Made by a program: the position numbers and the translations under genes. The notes beneath the pieces are model-generated. The model was not told where the DNA came from, searched no databases, and saw nothing but the letters and a program-made list of their open reading frames with translations. Shown one piece after another: positions 1 to 5,439 of a stretch of DNA of 5,585 bases. The stretch's first letter is position 1; each line of letters begins with the position of its first letter. The DNA is from PNAI01 sp964575715 (GTDB lineage Bacteria; Pseudomonadota; Alphaproteobacteria; Rhizobiales; Xanthobacteraceae), in the NCBI GenBank assembly GCA_964575715.1, contig CAZNSG010000330.1, forward strand, positions 1-5,585, written 5' to 3'.

Positions 1-72
1 GCTGTTGAGCTGACGGCGCATCATCATCAAAAAATAGGCCCGATCCTCCGCGCGCAGAATCAATCCGCTCAT
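1..72 (-). CDS. Partial gene running off left edge, N-terminal 24 codons, unknown function
   Basis: On the minus strand an ATG at 70-72 opens a frame of 24 sense codons that reaches the window edge. The peptide starts MSGLILRAEDRAYFL, followed by MMMRRQLNS, a helical, basic, Met-rich N-terminus. It is divergent from the hydrolase gene at 225. The nearest purine-rich stretch upstream (GCGGAG) is too far away to be a good ribosome-binding site, and GGTGA about 12 nt before the ATG is weak. I do not recognise the family. The segment vaguely recalls the N-terminal helix-turn-helix region of some transposase-like proteins, but that is only an impression. Because just 24 codons are visible, chance openness cannot be excluded. 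Confidence 0.4.
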   Translation of the reverse strand, partial: MSGLILRAEDRAYFLMMMRRQLNS

Positions 73-224
73 GCCGACAGCGAATCACCGCGCCGGCTCC
101 GCGTAAACTAAAAAAACAGCTTCCTTCGGATTCGGGGTATATTAATCCAGGCCCGTGGAAGTTTGACACCGCGCGCGGTCCGCGACACTTTGCCGTGACA
201 CGAGCAACCGGCAAGGAAAGCGCG

Positions 225-1121
225 ATGCTGCCGAATGAACGCCTCCCCTTCTCGTCCATCGAAGGCCGCCCGCCGCTCAAGCTGCCTGACGGGCTTCGAC
301 TGATCGTGTGGCCGCTGATGGCGCTTGAGCACTGGGATATTTCCAAGCCGATGGCGCGCATGGTGATCACCCCGCCGCAAGGCCAGCCGATGCTGCCGGA
401 CCATCCGAACTGGAGCTGGCATGAATACGGCATGCGGGTGGGCTTTTGGCGCCTCAAGCGCATGTTCGAGGCACTCAAAATCACCCCGACCGTGACGCTC
501 AATGCGCGCACCTGCGAAACCTATCCGCAGGTGGTGCGGGCCGCAGCCGACGCCGGATGGGAACTCAATGCCCACGGCTACGAGCAGGTGCCCATGCACA
601 AGCTCGAAGACCAGCGCGCCGAAATCAAGAAGGCAGTCGATATCATCGCCAAATTCTGGGGCCGGCGCCCGCGCGGCTGGTTCGGTCCGGGACTGACGCA
701 GACCTACGACACGCTCGATTATCTGTCTGAGGCCGGCATCGAATACATTGGCGATTGGGTGCTTGACGACGAGCCGGTGACGCTCAAGACCACGCACAAG
801 CCGGTGGTCGCGCTCCCCTATAATTTCGAGCTGCACGACATCGTCATGATGGCACTGCAGAACCATACGTCCGACGAACTCTACCGCCGTTCCCTGGATG
901 CCTTCGAATGGCTCTATAAGGAATCTGCCGAGCGCCCGAAGTTCATGGCAATCGCCGTGCATCCCTATCTCTCCGGCGTCGCGCATCGCATTGGCCACGT
1001 CGAGCGCACGTTCAAGGAAATAATGTCGCGCCCGGGTGTCGCCTGCTGGACCGGCGAGCAAATCCTCGACTGGTATCTCGGCGCGCAGAAGAGCCAAAAG
1101 GGGCAAAAGGGGATTTTGTGA
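225..1121 (+). CDS. Polysaccharide deacetylase-fold hydrolase, PuuE allantoinase-like
   Basis: Predicted 298-residue cytoplasmic hydrolase of the NodB/polysaccharide-deacetylase fold, closest in pattern to the PuuE (cofactor-independent allantoinase) branch. Visible landmarks are HEYGMRVGFWRL at residues 66-77, a strand with PTVTLNA (88-94), GWELNAHGYEQ (111-121) with the conserved HGY, RPRGWFGPGLTQT (148-160), GDWVLDDEP (176-184), and RPKFMAIAVHPYLSG (237-251) carrying a late His246. PuuE proteins show the same order of EYG, HGY, RPxGW, late His and SG motifs. There is no signal peptide or membrane segment. The frame could begin at GTG 195, but ATG 225 is preferred because AAGGAAAG lies just upstream at good spacing. 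The gene overlaps the amidase start by 4 nt (GTGA), which suggests an operon with translational coupling. Allantoin itself is not established as the substrate; another cyclic amide, or a deacetylase role, is possible. Confidence 0.82.
   Translation: MLPNERLPFSSIEGRPPLKLPDGLRLIVWPLMALEHWDISKPMARMVITPPQGQPMLPDHPNWSWHEYGMRVGFWRLKRMFEALKITPTVTLNARTCETYPQVVRAAADAGWELNAHGYEQVPMHKLEDQRAEIKKAVDIIAKFWGRRPRGWFGPGLTQTYDTLDYLSEAGIEYIGDWVLDDEPVTLKTTHKPVVALPYNFELHDIVMMALQNHTSDELYRRSLDAFEWLYKESAERPKFMAIAVHPYLSGVAHRIGHVERTFKEIMSRPGVACWTGEQILDWYLGAQKSQKGQKGIL
1095..1112 (+). promoter_or_regulatory. Duplicated 9-bp CAAAAGGGG, second copy is the ribosome-binding site of the amidase
   Basis: CAAAAGGGG occurs twice in direct tandem (1095-1103 and 1104-1112). 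The second copy places AGGGG 5 nt before the GTG at 1118, which decides that start. The duplication also encodes the QKGQKG tail at the end of the upstream hydrolase, so it lies inside coding sequence and serves both genes. Confidence 0.6.
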
Positions 1122-2299
1122 GCGCGTTCTTCGTCCCGTACGACTCGGATAAGCCGATCTCCGGCGCCAGCGCGGGACCGCTCGCAGGCCTCACCTGTGC
1201 GGTCAAGGATTTGTACGACATCGCAGGCCGCCGCACCGGCGGCGGCAACCCCGATTGGCTTGCCGCACAACAACCGGCGGCCGCGCATGCCGCAGCGGTT
1301 AAGAAACTTCTCGATGCCGGCGCGACGATCATCGGCAAAACCATCTGCGATGAATTCTTCTACAGCGTGAGCGGCGCCAACGCCCATTACGGCACGCCCG
1401 CGAATTTGCGCGCACCGAAACGATTGCCCGGCGGTTCTTCCTCCGGCTCCGCGGCCGCCACCGCCGCAGGCCTGTGCGACTTAGCGCTCGGCAGCGACAC
1501 CGGCGGCTCGATCAGGATCCCGGCTTCCTTCTGCGGCATCTACGGCATTCGCCCGACGCTCGGCCGCGTTGACCTCACGGGCGCCATGGCGATGGCGCCG
1601 TCCTTCGATGCGGCCGGCTGGTTCGCCAGCACCCCCGGACTATTCCGCCGCGTCGGCCCGGTACTGCTCGACGGCGCCCGCATAGCCGCGCCGATCGAAC
1701 GGCTGATCTTCGCCGACGATGCCTTCGCGCAAGCCGACGCCGAAGTGGCGGCACTGCTCAAGACCGCACTGCAACGCGCGATCTCCGCCCTGCCCGCACC
1801 GCTACACATGCGCGTCGCACCCGACGGCTTCGATACGTGGCGCGAAGCTTTTCGTGTCATTCAAGCTTTTGAGGTCTGGCAGCACTACGGCGATTTCATC
1901 ACGCGCACGCGGCCGCAACTTGGCCCCGGCATCAAGGAGCGCATGGCGTTCGCCGCAACCGTGAACGAAGCGAACGCTGCGGCCGCACGGCGCGTACACG
2001 ATCAATCACGCGCGCACCTGCGTGCGCTGTTGCCGCCGGGCACCATCCTAGCGTTGCCGACCGCGCCCTGCATTGCGCCGCTCATCGCTACGCCGGCCGA
2101 TGCCATGGAATCCTTCCGCGTACGAGTCATGCGGCTCACCTGCCTCGCCGGTCTCTCCGGCTTGCCGCAAATCAGCATCCCGATCGGAACGGTATCCGGC
2201 TGCCCAGTCGGCCTCTCATTCATCGGCTGGGCAGGGGGCGACGAGGCATTGCTCGATCTGGCGGTTGTGCTGTCGCGGTTTTGTGGATTGGAGGGATAA
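1118..2299 (+). CDS. Amidase signature family amidase, AMI1-like
   Basis: Predicted 393-residue serine amidase of the amidase-signature (AS) family, hydrolysing a carboxamide to acid plus ammonia. The Ser-cisSer-Lys triad is readable: Lys30 in CAVKDLYD, cis-Ser107 in PGGSSSGSA, and nucleophile Ser131 in SDTGGSIRIPASFCG. The 24-residue gap between the two serines matches the family. GGGNPDW, VGKT-like IIGKT, HYGTPANLRAP and the FCGIYGIRPT block resemble plant AMI1 (indole-3-acetamide hydrolase) more than GatA, so this is unlikely to be the tRNA amidotransferase subunit. It is somewhat shorter than AMI1 (about 425 residues), with the C-terminal region ending in IGTVSGCPVGLSFIG, a typical AS closing motif. 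No secretion signal is seen. GTG is the start, overlapping the upstream stop as GTGA and preceded by AGGGG. Its pairing with a cyclic-amidohydrolase-like gene suggests sequential amide hydrolysis. The true substrate, indole-3-acetamide or otherwise, is unknown. Confidence 0.9.
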   Translation: MSAFFVPYDSDKPISGASAGPLAGLTCAVKDLYDIAGRRTGGGNPDWLAAQQPAAAHAAAVKKLLDAGATIIGKTICDEFFYSVSGANAHYGTPANLRAPKRLPGGSSSGSAAATAAGLCDLALGSDTGGSIRIPASFCGIYGIRPTLGRVDLTGAMAMAPSFDAAGWFASTPGLFRRVGPVLLDGARIAAPIERLIFADDAFAQADAEVAALLKTALQRAISALPAPLHMRVAPDGFDTWREAFRVIQAFEVWQHYGDFITRTRPQLGPGIKERMAFAATVNEANAAAARRVHDQSRAHLRALLPPGTILALPTAPCIAPLIATPADAMESFRVRVMRLTCLAGLSGLPQISIPIGTVSGCPVGLSFIGWAGGDEALLDLAVVLSRFCGLEG

Positions 2300-2337
2300 A
2301 GGCAAAAGCCCGGTGCATAATTCAAGCGAAATCGCTA

Positions 2338-2628
2338 CTAAGACAAGCTTGGCGCGGGGAGAAAACAGGCGCCGATCTGATCTTCCGAACGCCAGATGAC
2401 CTGGCACCGGCGGCGGTCCTTGCCGTCCTTGGAAAGGACGAGCAAGAATTCAAAGGGCACGCGGGACGGCGTCTCGATCGTGAAACGCACTCCCGCCTCC
2501 GAAATATCCCATAATGTGCAATCGAGCAGCCGCACGCCATTGGCCTCAACCCATGCCCGGCGATTTTCGCGCTGGCGCGGAGACCGGCGCTGCTTGATGT
2601 AAGACTTCTGGGCGTCCAAGAACTGCAT
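2338..2628 (-). CDS. Small single-domain PilZ protein
   Basis: Predicted 96-residue protein consisting of a single PilZ domain, the c-di-GMP-binding fold. The binding signature is present: RxxxR as R14-R18 (RRSPR, with a second possible match at R20-R24), then D41-x-S43-x-x-G46 in CTLWDISEAGVRF. The domain ends with strands around FEFLLVLSKDGKDRRRC and VIWRSEDQIGACF, the usual form in short alphaproteobacterial PilZ proteins. Binding of c-di-GMP is inferred from the motifs only. ATG 2626-2628 is chosen because GGGAG lies about 7 nt upstream; an in-frame TTG at 2646 would add six residues but lacks a good ribosome-binding site. The gene is convergent with the amidase (38-nt gap) and divergent from the coiled-coil gene. 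With no output domain, it may act through a protein partner. Confidence 0.78.
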   Translation of the reverse strand: MQFLDAQKSYIKQRRSPRQRENRRAWVEANGVRLLDCTLWDISEAGVRFTIETPSRVPFEFLLVLSKDGKDRRRCQVIWRSEDQIGACFLPAPSLS

Positions 2629-2918
2629 CGCGGTCTCCCGGCACAACTATCCACCTGCGCCCTGCCTGGTGCTCGCAATCTGAGCGTTGGGGCAATGGTA
2701 GGTACTTCCGCTTACCCAAAGCTCCACAGCTTGGCGCAAGTTTTTTGACAATTGAATCAACAATCGAGTTTGTTTTTGCGCGCTCCCGCATCCTGTATGC
2801 CTGTTTATATGGGATAAATCCTCGTTGACCTCCCCTTGCAAGGTTAAGCTCGCGCTAAGATGTGAGTGATTCGGCATCGTCGCGCCTGGGCGTAGCGGCA
2901 AATGAGGAACGTGGTTTC
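2629..2918. other. Divergent intergenic spacer between PilZ and coiled-coil genes
   Basis: This 290-nt spacer should hold the promoters of both flanking genes. It is visibly more AT-rich than the genes around 2741-2775 and 2800-2820. Candidate -35 hexamers on the plus strand are TTGACA at 2745-2750 and TTGACC at 2825-2830, but neither has a convincing -10 at 16-18 nt. TAAGAT (2856-2861) is a reasonable -10 and would start transcription near 2868, consistent with translation from ATG 2919 rather than GTG 2862. A short inverted repeat AAGCT-CCAC-AGCTT lies at 2719-2732. No RNA gene is seen. Confidence 0.45.
2904..2909 (+). promoter_or_regulatory. Ribosome-binding site deciding the coiled-coil start
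   Basis: GAGGAA sits 9 nt before ATG 2919. The longer frame from GTG 2862 has no comparable site at the right distance, so this site argues for the 2919 start. Confidence 0.6.
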
Positions 2919-4409
2919 ATGAACAAGATTGGGAATCTCATCGGCATCAAGCCGGGCGCCGGCACCACGGCGGAGCAACCTGCAAATTCCATGGGGCTCG
3001 AAATGCCTGAGAAGAATGTCATTGAACTCGACAACGAGCTGTTTCTGCCGATGGCGACCCAAACGGGCGAGGACAACGAGACCGTCCGCAATCTTCTGAT
3101 CGATGCCGAGCACAAGCTCGGCGAGCTTGACGCGGTCAAACGTTCGGTCAGCAGGCTGGTCGATCCGATCAACAAGGCGCTGCGCGCGCTCGAAGAGGCC
3201 AATGGCGAGAAGATGGGCCTGCAGGCCGCGCTCAACAACGTCCGCATCACCAACAACAAGTTGCGCGGCGAACTTGACTCGGCTGAAAGAAAAGTCGCCA
3301 CGCTCGACAACGATTGCACGCGCCTGCGCGAACTCGTCACGGTCAGCCAGCAGAAGCTGGGCTCCATCGAGACCACCAGGTCCGAGCAGTCCAACGAACT
3401 TGCGACTCGTCGCACCCAGGTCGCCGACCTCCAGCGCCGTCTCCAACAGCAGGGTGCAGACCTGCAAGTCGCGCGCGAAGAGAACCGCCGCCTCGGCGAG
3501 CGCATGACGCTGGCCGACAAGCGCAGCGTTCAGCTCGAAAGCGAAACCGCCGCGTTGCAACAGAAGTTCCTGTTAACCGAAAAGGAACGGACCACGCTTC
3601 AGGCATCGCTCGAGAAGGCCTACGCCGAACTCTCGCAAGTCTCGCAGCGGCTGCTCGACACCGACAAGGCACTTTCCGCCACCCAGATGCGGATGCAGAA
3701 GGCGGAAGTAGCGCTGAGCGAAACGCAGGCCGAACGTCATCGGCTTGCGGCCGCCGTCGACGACATCAATCAGAAGCACCAGAACGAAATCAGCGCGCAC
3801 CGGACCAATTTCGAGACCTTGCAAGCGCGCGCCACGATGACCGAAAAGCTGCTCGACGAAGCGCGCCAGAGCCTGGTCGAGCGCGCCGACGAAATCCGCA
3901 TGTTCGATCGCCGCCTGGCCGATTCGTCCCGCATGCACGCCACGATCGGAGAAAAACTCGGTCTGATCGAGGAGGCATTGGCCGAACGCAACGCCAGGAT
4001 CAAGGAGCTCGAGCAGACGCGCGCCGCGCTCGCAGAAAAGAACGACATGCTGAGCAAGGCCGTGAGCACGCGCGAGAACGCCTATAACCGCGCGCAGGAG
4101 CACATCGTATCGCTGGAGGAGCGCATCGGGCTGCTCGAAAGCGAAGTCAAGGCCACCCGGCAGGCCAACGAAATGGAAATCGAGATCCTCAACGCCAAGC
4201 TCCAGCGCGAACAGATCGCGCGCACCATGGCGGAAGGCGCCGTGGAAGCCGGCCGCAAGGACATCGCCCGTCTGCTGCAGGAGCTGGCGTCGCTGCAATA
4301 TAACCGCGCCAGCCAGACCCTCTCCGCGGGTGGCAGCGCCGAGCCGGCGGCGGCGGACGAATCCCCGGCGCTTTTGACCAAGGGCGCATCCTCGGCGCAG
4401 GCGGCGTAG
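2919..4409 (+). CDS. Long coiled-coil protein, possible cytoskeletal or scaffold protein
   Basis: Predicted 496-residue protein dominated by coiled coil. Residues 1-50 are a loose, Gly/Pro-containing head beginning MNKIGNLIGIKPG, which could be a short amphipathic membrane-contact helix (inference). From Pro83 to about residue 475 there is no proline, and the sequence is rich in Glu, Gln, Arg, Ala and heptad-spaced Leu, for example AALQQKF, RIKELEQTRAALAEKND, VSLEERIGLLESEVKA. The last 28 residues are low-complexity Ala/Ser/Gly/Pro. There is no ATPase, Walker or SMC head, no signal peptide and no transmembrane segment, so it is not an SMC protein despite likely superficial matches. Length and layout resemble bacterial intermediate-filament-like or polar scaffold proteins (crescentin class), but coiled coils give spurious similarity, so function is unassigned. 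GTG 2862 would add 19 residues; ATG 2919 has the better ribosome-binding site. It appears to be monocistronic. Confidence 0.85.
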   Translation: MNKIGNLIGIKPGAGTTAEQPANSMGLEMPEKNVIELDNELFLPMATQTGEDNETVRNLLIDAEHKLGELDAVKRSVSRLVDPINKALRALEEANGEKMGLQAALNNVRITNNKLRGELDSAERKVATLDNDCTRLRELVTVSQQKLGSIETTRSEQSNELATRRTQVADLQRRLQQQGADLQVAREENRRLGERMTLADKRSVQLESETAALQQKFLLTEKERTTLQASLEKAYAELSQVSQRLLDTDKALSATQMRMQKAEVALSETQAERHRLAAAVDDINQKHQNEISAHRTNFETLQARATMTEKLLDEARQSLVERADEIRMFDRRLADSSRMHATIGEKLGLIEEALAERNARIKELEQTRAALAEKNDMLSKAVSTRENAYNRAQEHIVSLEERIGLLESEVKATRQANEMEIEILNAKLQREQIARTMAEGAVEAGRKDIARLLQELASLQYNRASQTLSAGGSAEPAAADESPALLTKGASSAQAA

Positions 4410-4458
4410 AGCGGGATCGGCTTGACTGGAATCTCTGCGACACGGGTACCGCATCGTG

Positions 4459-4534
4459 CCCCGGATGCGGTGCAGCACGAACCCCGGCCGAGCGAAGCGA
4501 GAGCCGGGGGAAGTGCTGCATCGCTGATCCGGGG
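4459..4534. repeat. Large intergenic palindrome with nested stem (dispersed-repeat type)
   Basis: Outer arms CCCCGGAT (4459-4466) plus TGCAGCAC (4471-4478) pair with GTGCTGCA (4513-4520) plus ATCCGGGG (4527-4534), leaving an internal loop of 4 versus 6 nt. Inside, CCCCGGC (4482-4488) pairs with GCCGGGG (4503-4509). It begins 49 nt after the coiled-coil stop and would make a very stable hairpin in RNA or DNA. There is no T-run, so it is not a classical intrinsic terminator, although it could block or protect transcript ends. The layout matches the dispersed GC-rich palindromes common between genes in Bradyrhizobium-like genomes (from general knowledge; copy number not measured). Confidence 0.75.
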
Positions 4535-4563
4535 TCCATGAGCTTGATAGCCCAAGGTCTGGA

Positions 4564-4618
4564 TCCCGGGTCTGCAGCGCACCGCTACACTACGTTTCGC
4601 ACTGCGCTGCGCCCGGGA
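4564..4618. repeat. Second intergenic palindrome, TCCCGGG/CCCGGGA arms
   Basis: TCCCGGG (4564-4570) plus GCAGCGCA (4574-4581) pair with TGCGCTGC (4603-4610) plus CCCGGGA (4612-4618), with small 3-nt versus 1-nt offsets and a 21-nt loop. It follows the first palindrome by 29 nt and shares its plan of a CCGG-rich outer arm and a GCAGC inner arm, so the two are probably parts of one composite dispersed repeat. Confidence 0.72.
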
Positions 4619-4634
4619 CACATGTTTGCAGCGC

Positions 4635-4745
4635 CTACCGCACCAGCTCCCGCATCGCGCGATCCAATCCCTCAAGCATGAGCGGATACGACTGCCAGTA
4701 AACCGGCTGGTTTTCGGTTGAACGAGCGTGCCATTTTTGACACAA
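4635..4745 (-). pseudogene. Possible 3' remnant of a gene, or a 36-codon ORF
   Basis: On the minus strand, 36 codons are open between an upstream TGA (4746-4748) and a TAG (4635-4637). The peptide contains NQPVYWQSYPLMLEGLDRAM and ends RELVR, a protein-like mix with Trp and Tyr and an amphipathic helix at the end. It could start from TTG at 4743-4745, or be the stranded C-terminus of a larger gene displaced by the neighbouring toxin-antitoxin module. A 36-codon opening is expected by chance in GC-rich DNA, so only the composition argues for it. I do not recognise the family. Confidence 0.22.
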
Positions 4746-4746
4746 T
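4718..4746 (+). promoter_or_regulatory. Candidate sigma70 promoter of the toxin-antitoxin operon
   Basis: TTGAAC (4718-4723) and CACAAT (4741-4746) are separated by 17 nt, each matching 4 of 6 consensus bases. Transcription would start near 4753, almost at ATG 4755, giving a nearly leaderless toxin mRNA, which fits the lack of a ribosome-binding site there. A perfect TTGACA (4737-4742) overlaps it but has no -10 partner at the right distance. Confidence 0.25.
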
Positions 4747-4754
4747 CAAAGCGC

Positions 4755-5098
4755 ATGATTGATCGTTCGAAGAAGATCGCAGGACGATTCTACGCGACGG
4801 CGAGCGGCCGGTCCGCGAATGGCTGCTCGCGCTATCGAAGGAAGACCGGCGCATCATTGGGCGCGACATTCAGAAGGTGGAGTTCGGCTGGCCGCTCGGA
4901 ATGCCATATTGCCGGTCGCTCGGTTGCGAGCTGTGGGAAGTGCGCAGCAATCTAACCGGCGGCCGCATCGCGCGGGTGATCTTCTGCATCGTGGCAGGAG
5001 AGATGGTCCTTCTGCACGGCTTCGAGAAGAAAACACGCAAGACGCCGCCGCACGACATCGACCTGGCGCTCAAGCGCAAAGTGGAGATCGAAGAATGA
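4755..5098 (+). pseudogene. higB: HigB/RelE-superfamily toxin, frameshifted near the N-terminus
   Basis: Toxin of the phage Gp49-like/HigB group (RelE superfamily), normally a ribosome-dependent mRNA interferase. The coding information is split. From ATG 4755 the first frame reads KKIAGRFYATASG, a typical family N-terminus, but then continues as nonsense to a stop at 4953-4955. From about 4808 another frame reads PVREWLLALSKEDRRIIG, then VEFGWPLGMPYCRSLG, LWEVRSNL, GRIARVIF and MVLLHGFEKKTRKTP, ending at TGA 5096-5098; this is the family core and C-terminus. The break lies between 4803 and 4808 and equals a net loss of 1 nt modulo 3. The remaining frame has no good internal start: GTG 4877 and ATG 4901 lack ribosome-binding sites and would lose the first helices. 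The stop overlaps the antitoxin start (ATGA), the standard higBA arrangement. The gene is probably inactive unless the shift is a sequencing error. Confidence 0.82.
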
Positions 5099-5397
5099 AA
5101 AAGAAGCAGAGGAAGAAAGGCCACATCGACCGCAGCGAGACCTTCGACGAATTCTTGGCGAAGGACGGCCTGCTCGGTGAGAGCGAGGACGCGGCGCTGA
5201 AAGAAATCATCGCGGATCAGCTCACCGTCGCGATGAAAGCGAAGAAGATCACCAAGACCGCGATGGCGGCGCGGATGAAAACCAGCCGCCGCCAGCTCGA
5301 CCGCCTGCTCGATCCGGACAATCCCTCGGTGACGCTGGCGACGCTGCGGCGGGCGGCAAGCGCGGTGGGGAGGACGCTGAGGGTGGAATTGGAGTGA
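5095..5397 (+). CDS. higA: HigA-like antitoxin, XRE-type helix-turn-helix
   Basis: Predicted 100-residue antitoxin and autorepressor. A Lys-rich N-terminus (MKKKQRKKGHIDR) is followed by an acidic linker containing ETFDEFLAKDGLL (15-27), then an XRE/Cro-type helix-turn-helix at about residues 38-90: QLTVAMKAKKITKTAMAARM leads into KTSRRQLDRLLDP, with the recognition helix around SRRQLDRLL, and PSVTLATLRRAASAVG as the closing helices. The tail RTLRVELE is typical of this group. ATG 5095 overlaps the toxin stop by 4 nt, and GGAG (5083-5086) lies 8 nt upstream, so it can initiate on its own. In this family the antitoxin follows the toxin and represses the shared promoter. The frame is intact although the toxin is broken, so it may survive as a stand-alone regulator or an anti-addiction gene. 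Confidence 0.85.
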   Translation: MKKKQRKKGHIDRSETFDEFLAKDGLLGESEDAALKEIIADQLTVAMKAKKITKTAMAARMKTSRRQLDRLLDPDNPSVTLATLRRAASAVGRTLRVELE

Positions 5398-5405
5398 CGG
5401 CGTAG

Positions 5406-5426
5406 GGCGCAATAGCGTATTGCACC
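5406..5426. repeat. Short palindrome after the antitoxin gene
   Basis: GGCGCAATA (5406-5414) and TATTGCACC (5418-5426) pair at 8 of 9 positions around a GCG loop, 9 nt after the antitoxin stop. It resembles the short GGCGCAATA-type intergenic palindromes of rhizobial genomes. There is no T-run, so a role as intrinsic terminator is doubtful. It lies just outside, or at the edge of, the IS110 element. Confidence 0.55.
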
Positions 5427-5439
5427 ATTAGCGGCGGCG

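Noticed and set aside
163..191. TTGACA (163-168) as promoter of the PuuE-like gene
   Set aside because: The only sequence at 17-nt spacing (CACTTT) is a poor -10. TATATT at 138-143 has no good -35 upstream either, so no promoter is claimed.
108..1106. Long minus-strand frame of 332 codons opposite the PuuE-like gene
   Set aside because: It is a GC-rich antisense shadow. The plus-strand product has recognisable family motifs and the minus-strand one has none.
2728..2746. Intrinsic terminator (CTTG-GCG-CAAG followed by six T)
   Set aside because: The stem next to the T-run is only 4 bp, and the stronger AAGCT/AGCTT stem is 8 nt away from it. It lies between divergent genes where no plus-strand transcript is expected to end.
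2844..4478. Several long minus-strand frames opposite the coiled-coil gene
   Set aside because: They mirror the codon bias of the plus-strand gene, have no domain motifs, and overlap each other.
4763..4953. Programmed -1 frameshift joining the two toxin frames
   Set aside because: The two frames overlap here, but I see no X-XXY-YYZ slippery heptamer at the needed point (4800-4812), and residues expected between ASG and PVREW are also missing. A deletion explains it better.
4759..5094. Long N-terminal extension of the antitoxin in the same frame
   Set aside because: This frame is a shadow of the toxin gene. The antitoxin ATG at 5095 has its own GGAG site and the typical ATGA overlap and length.
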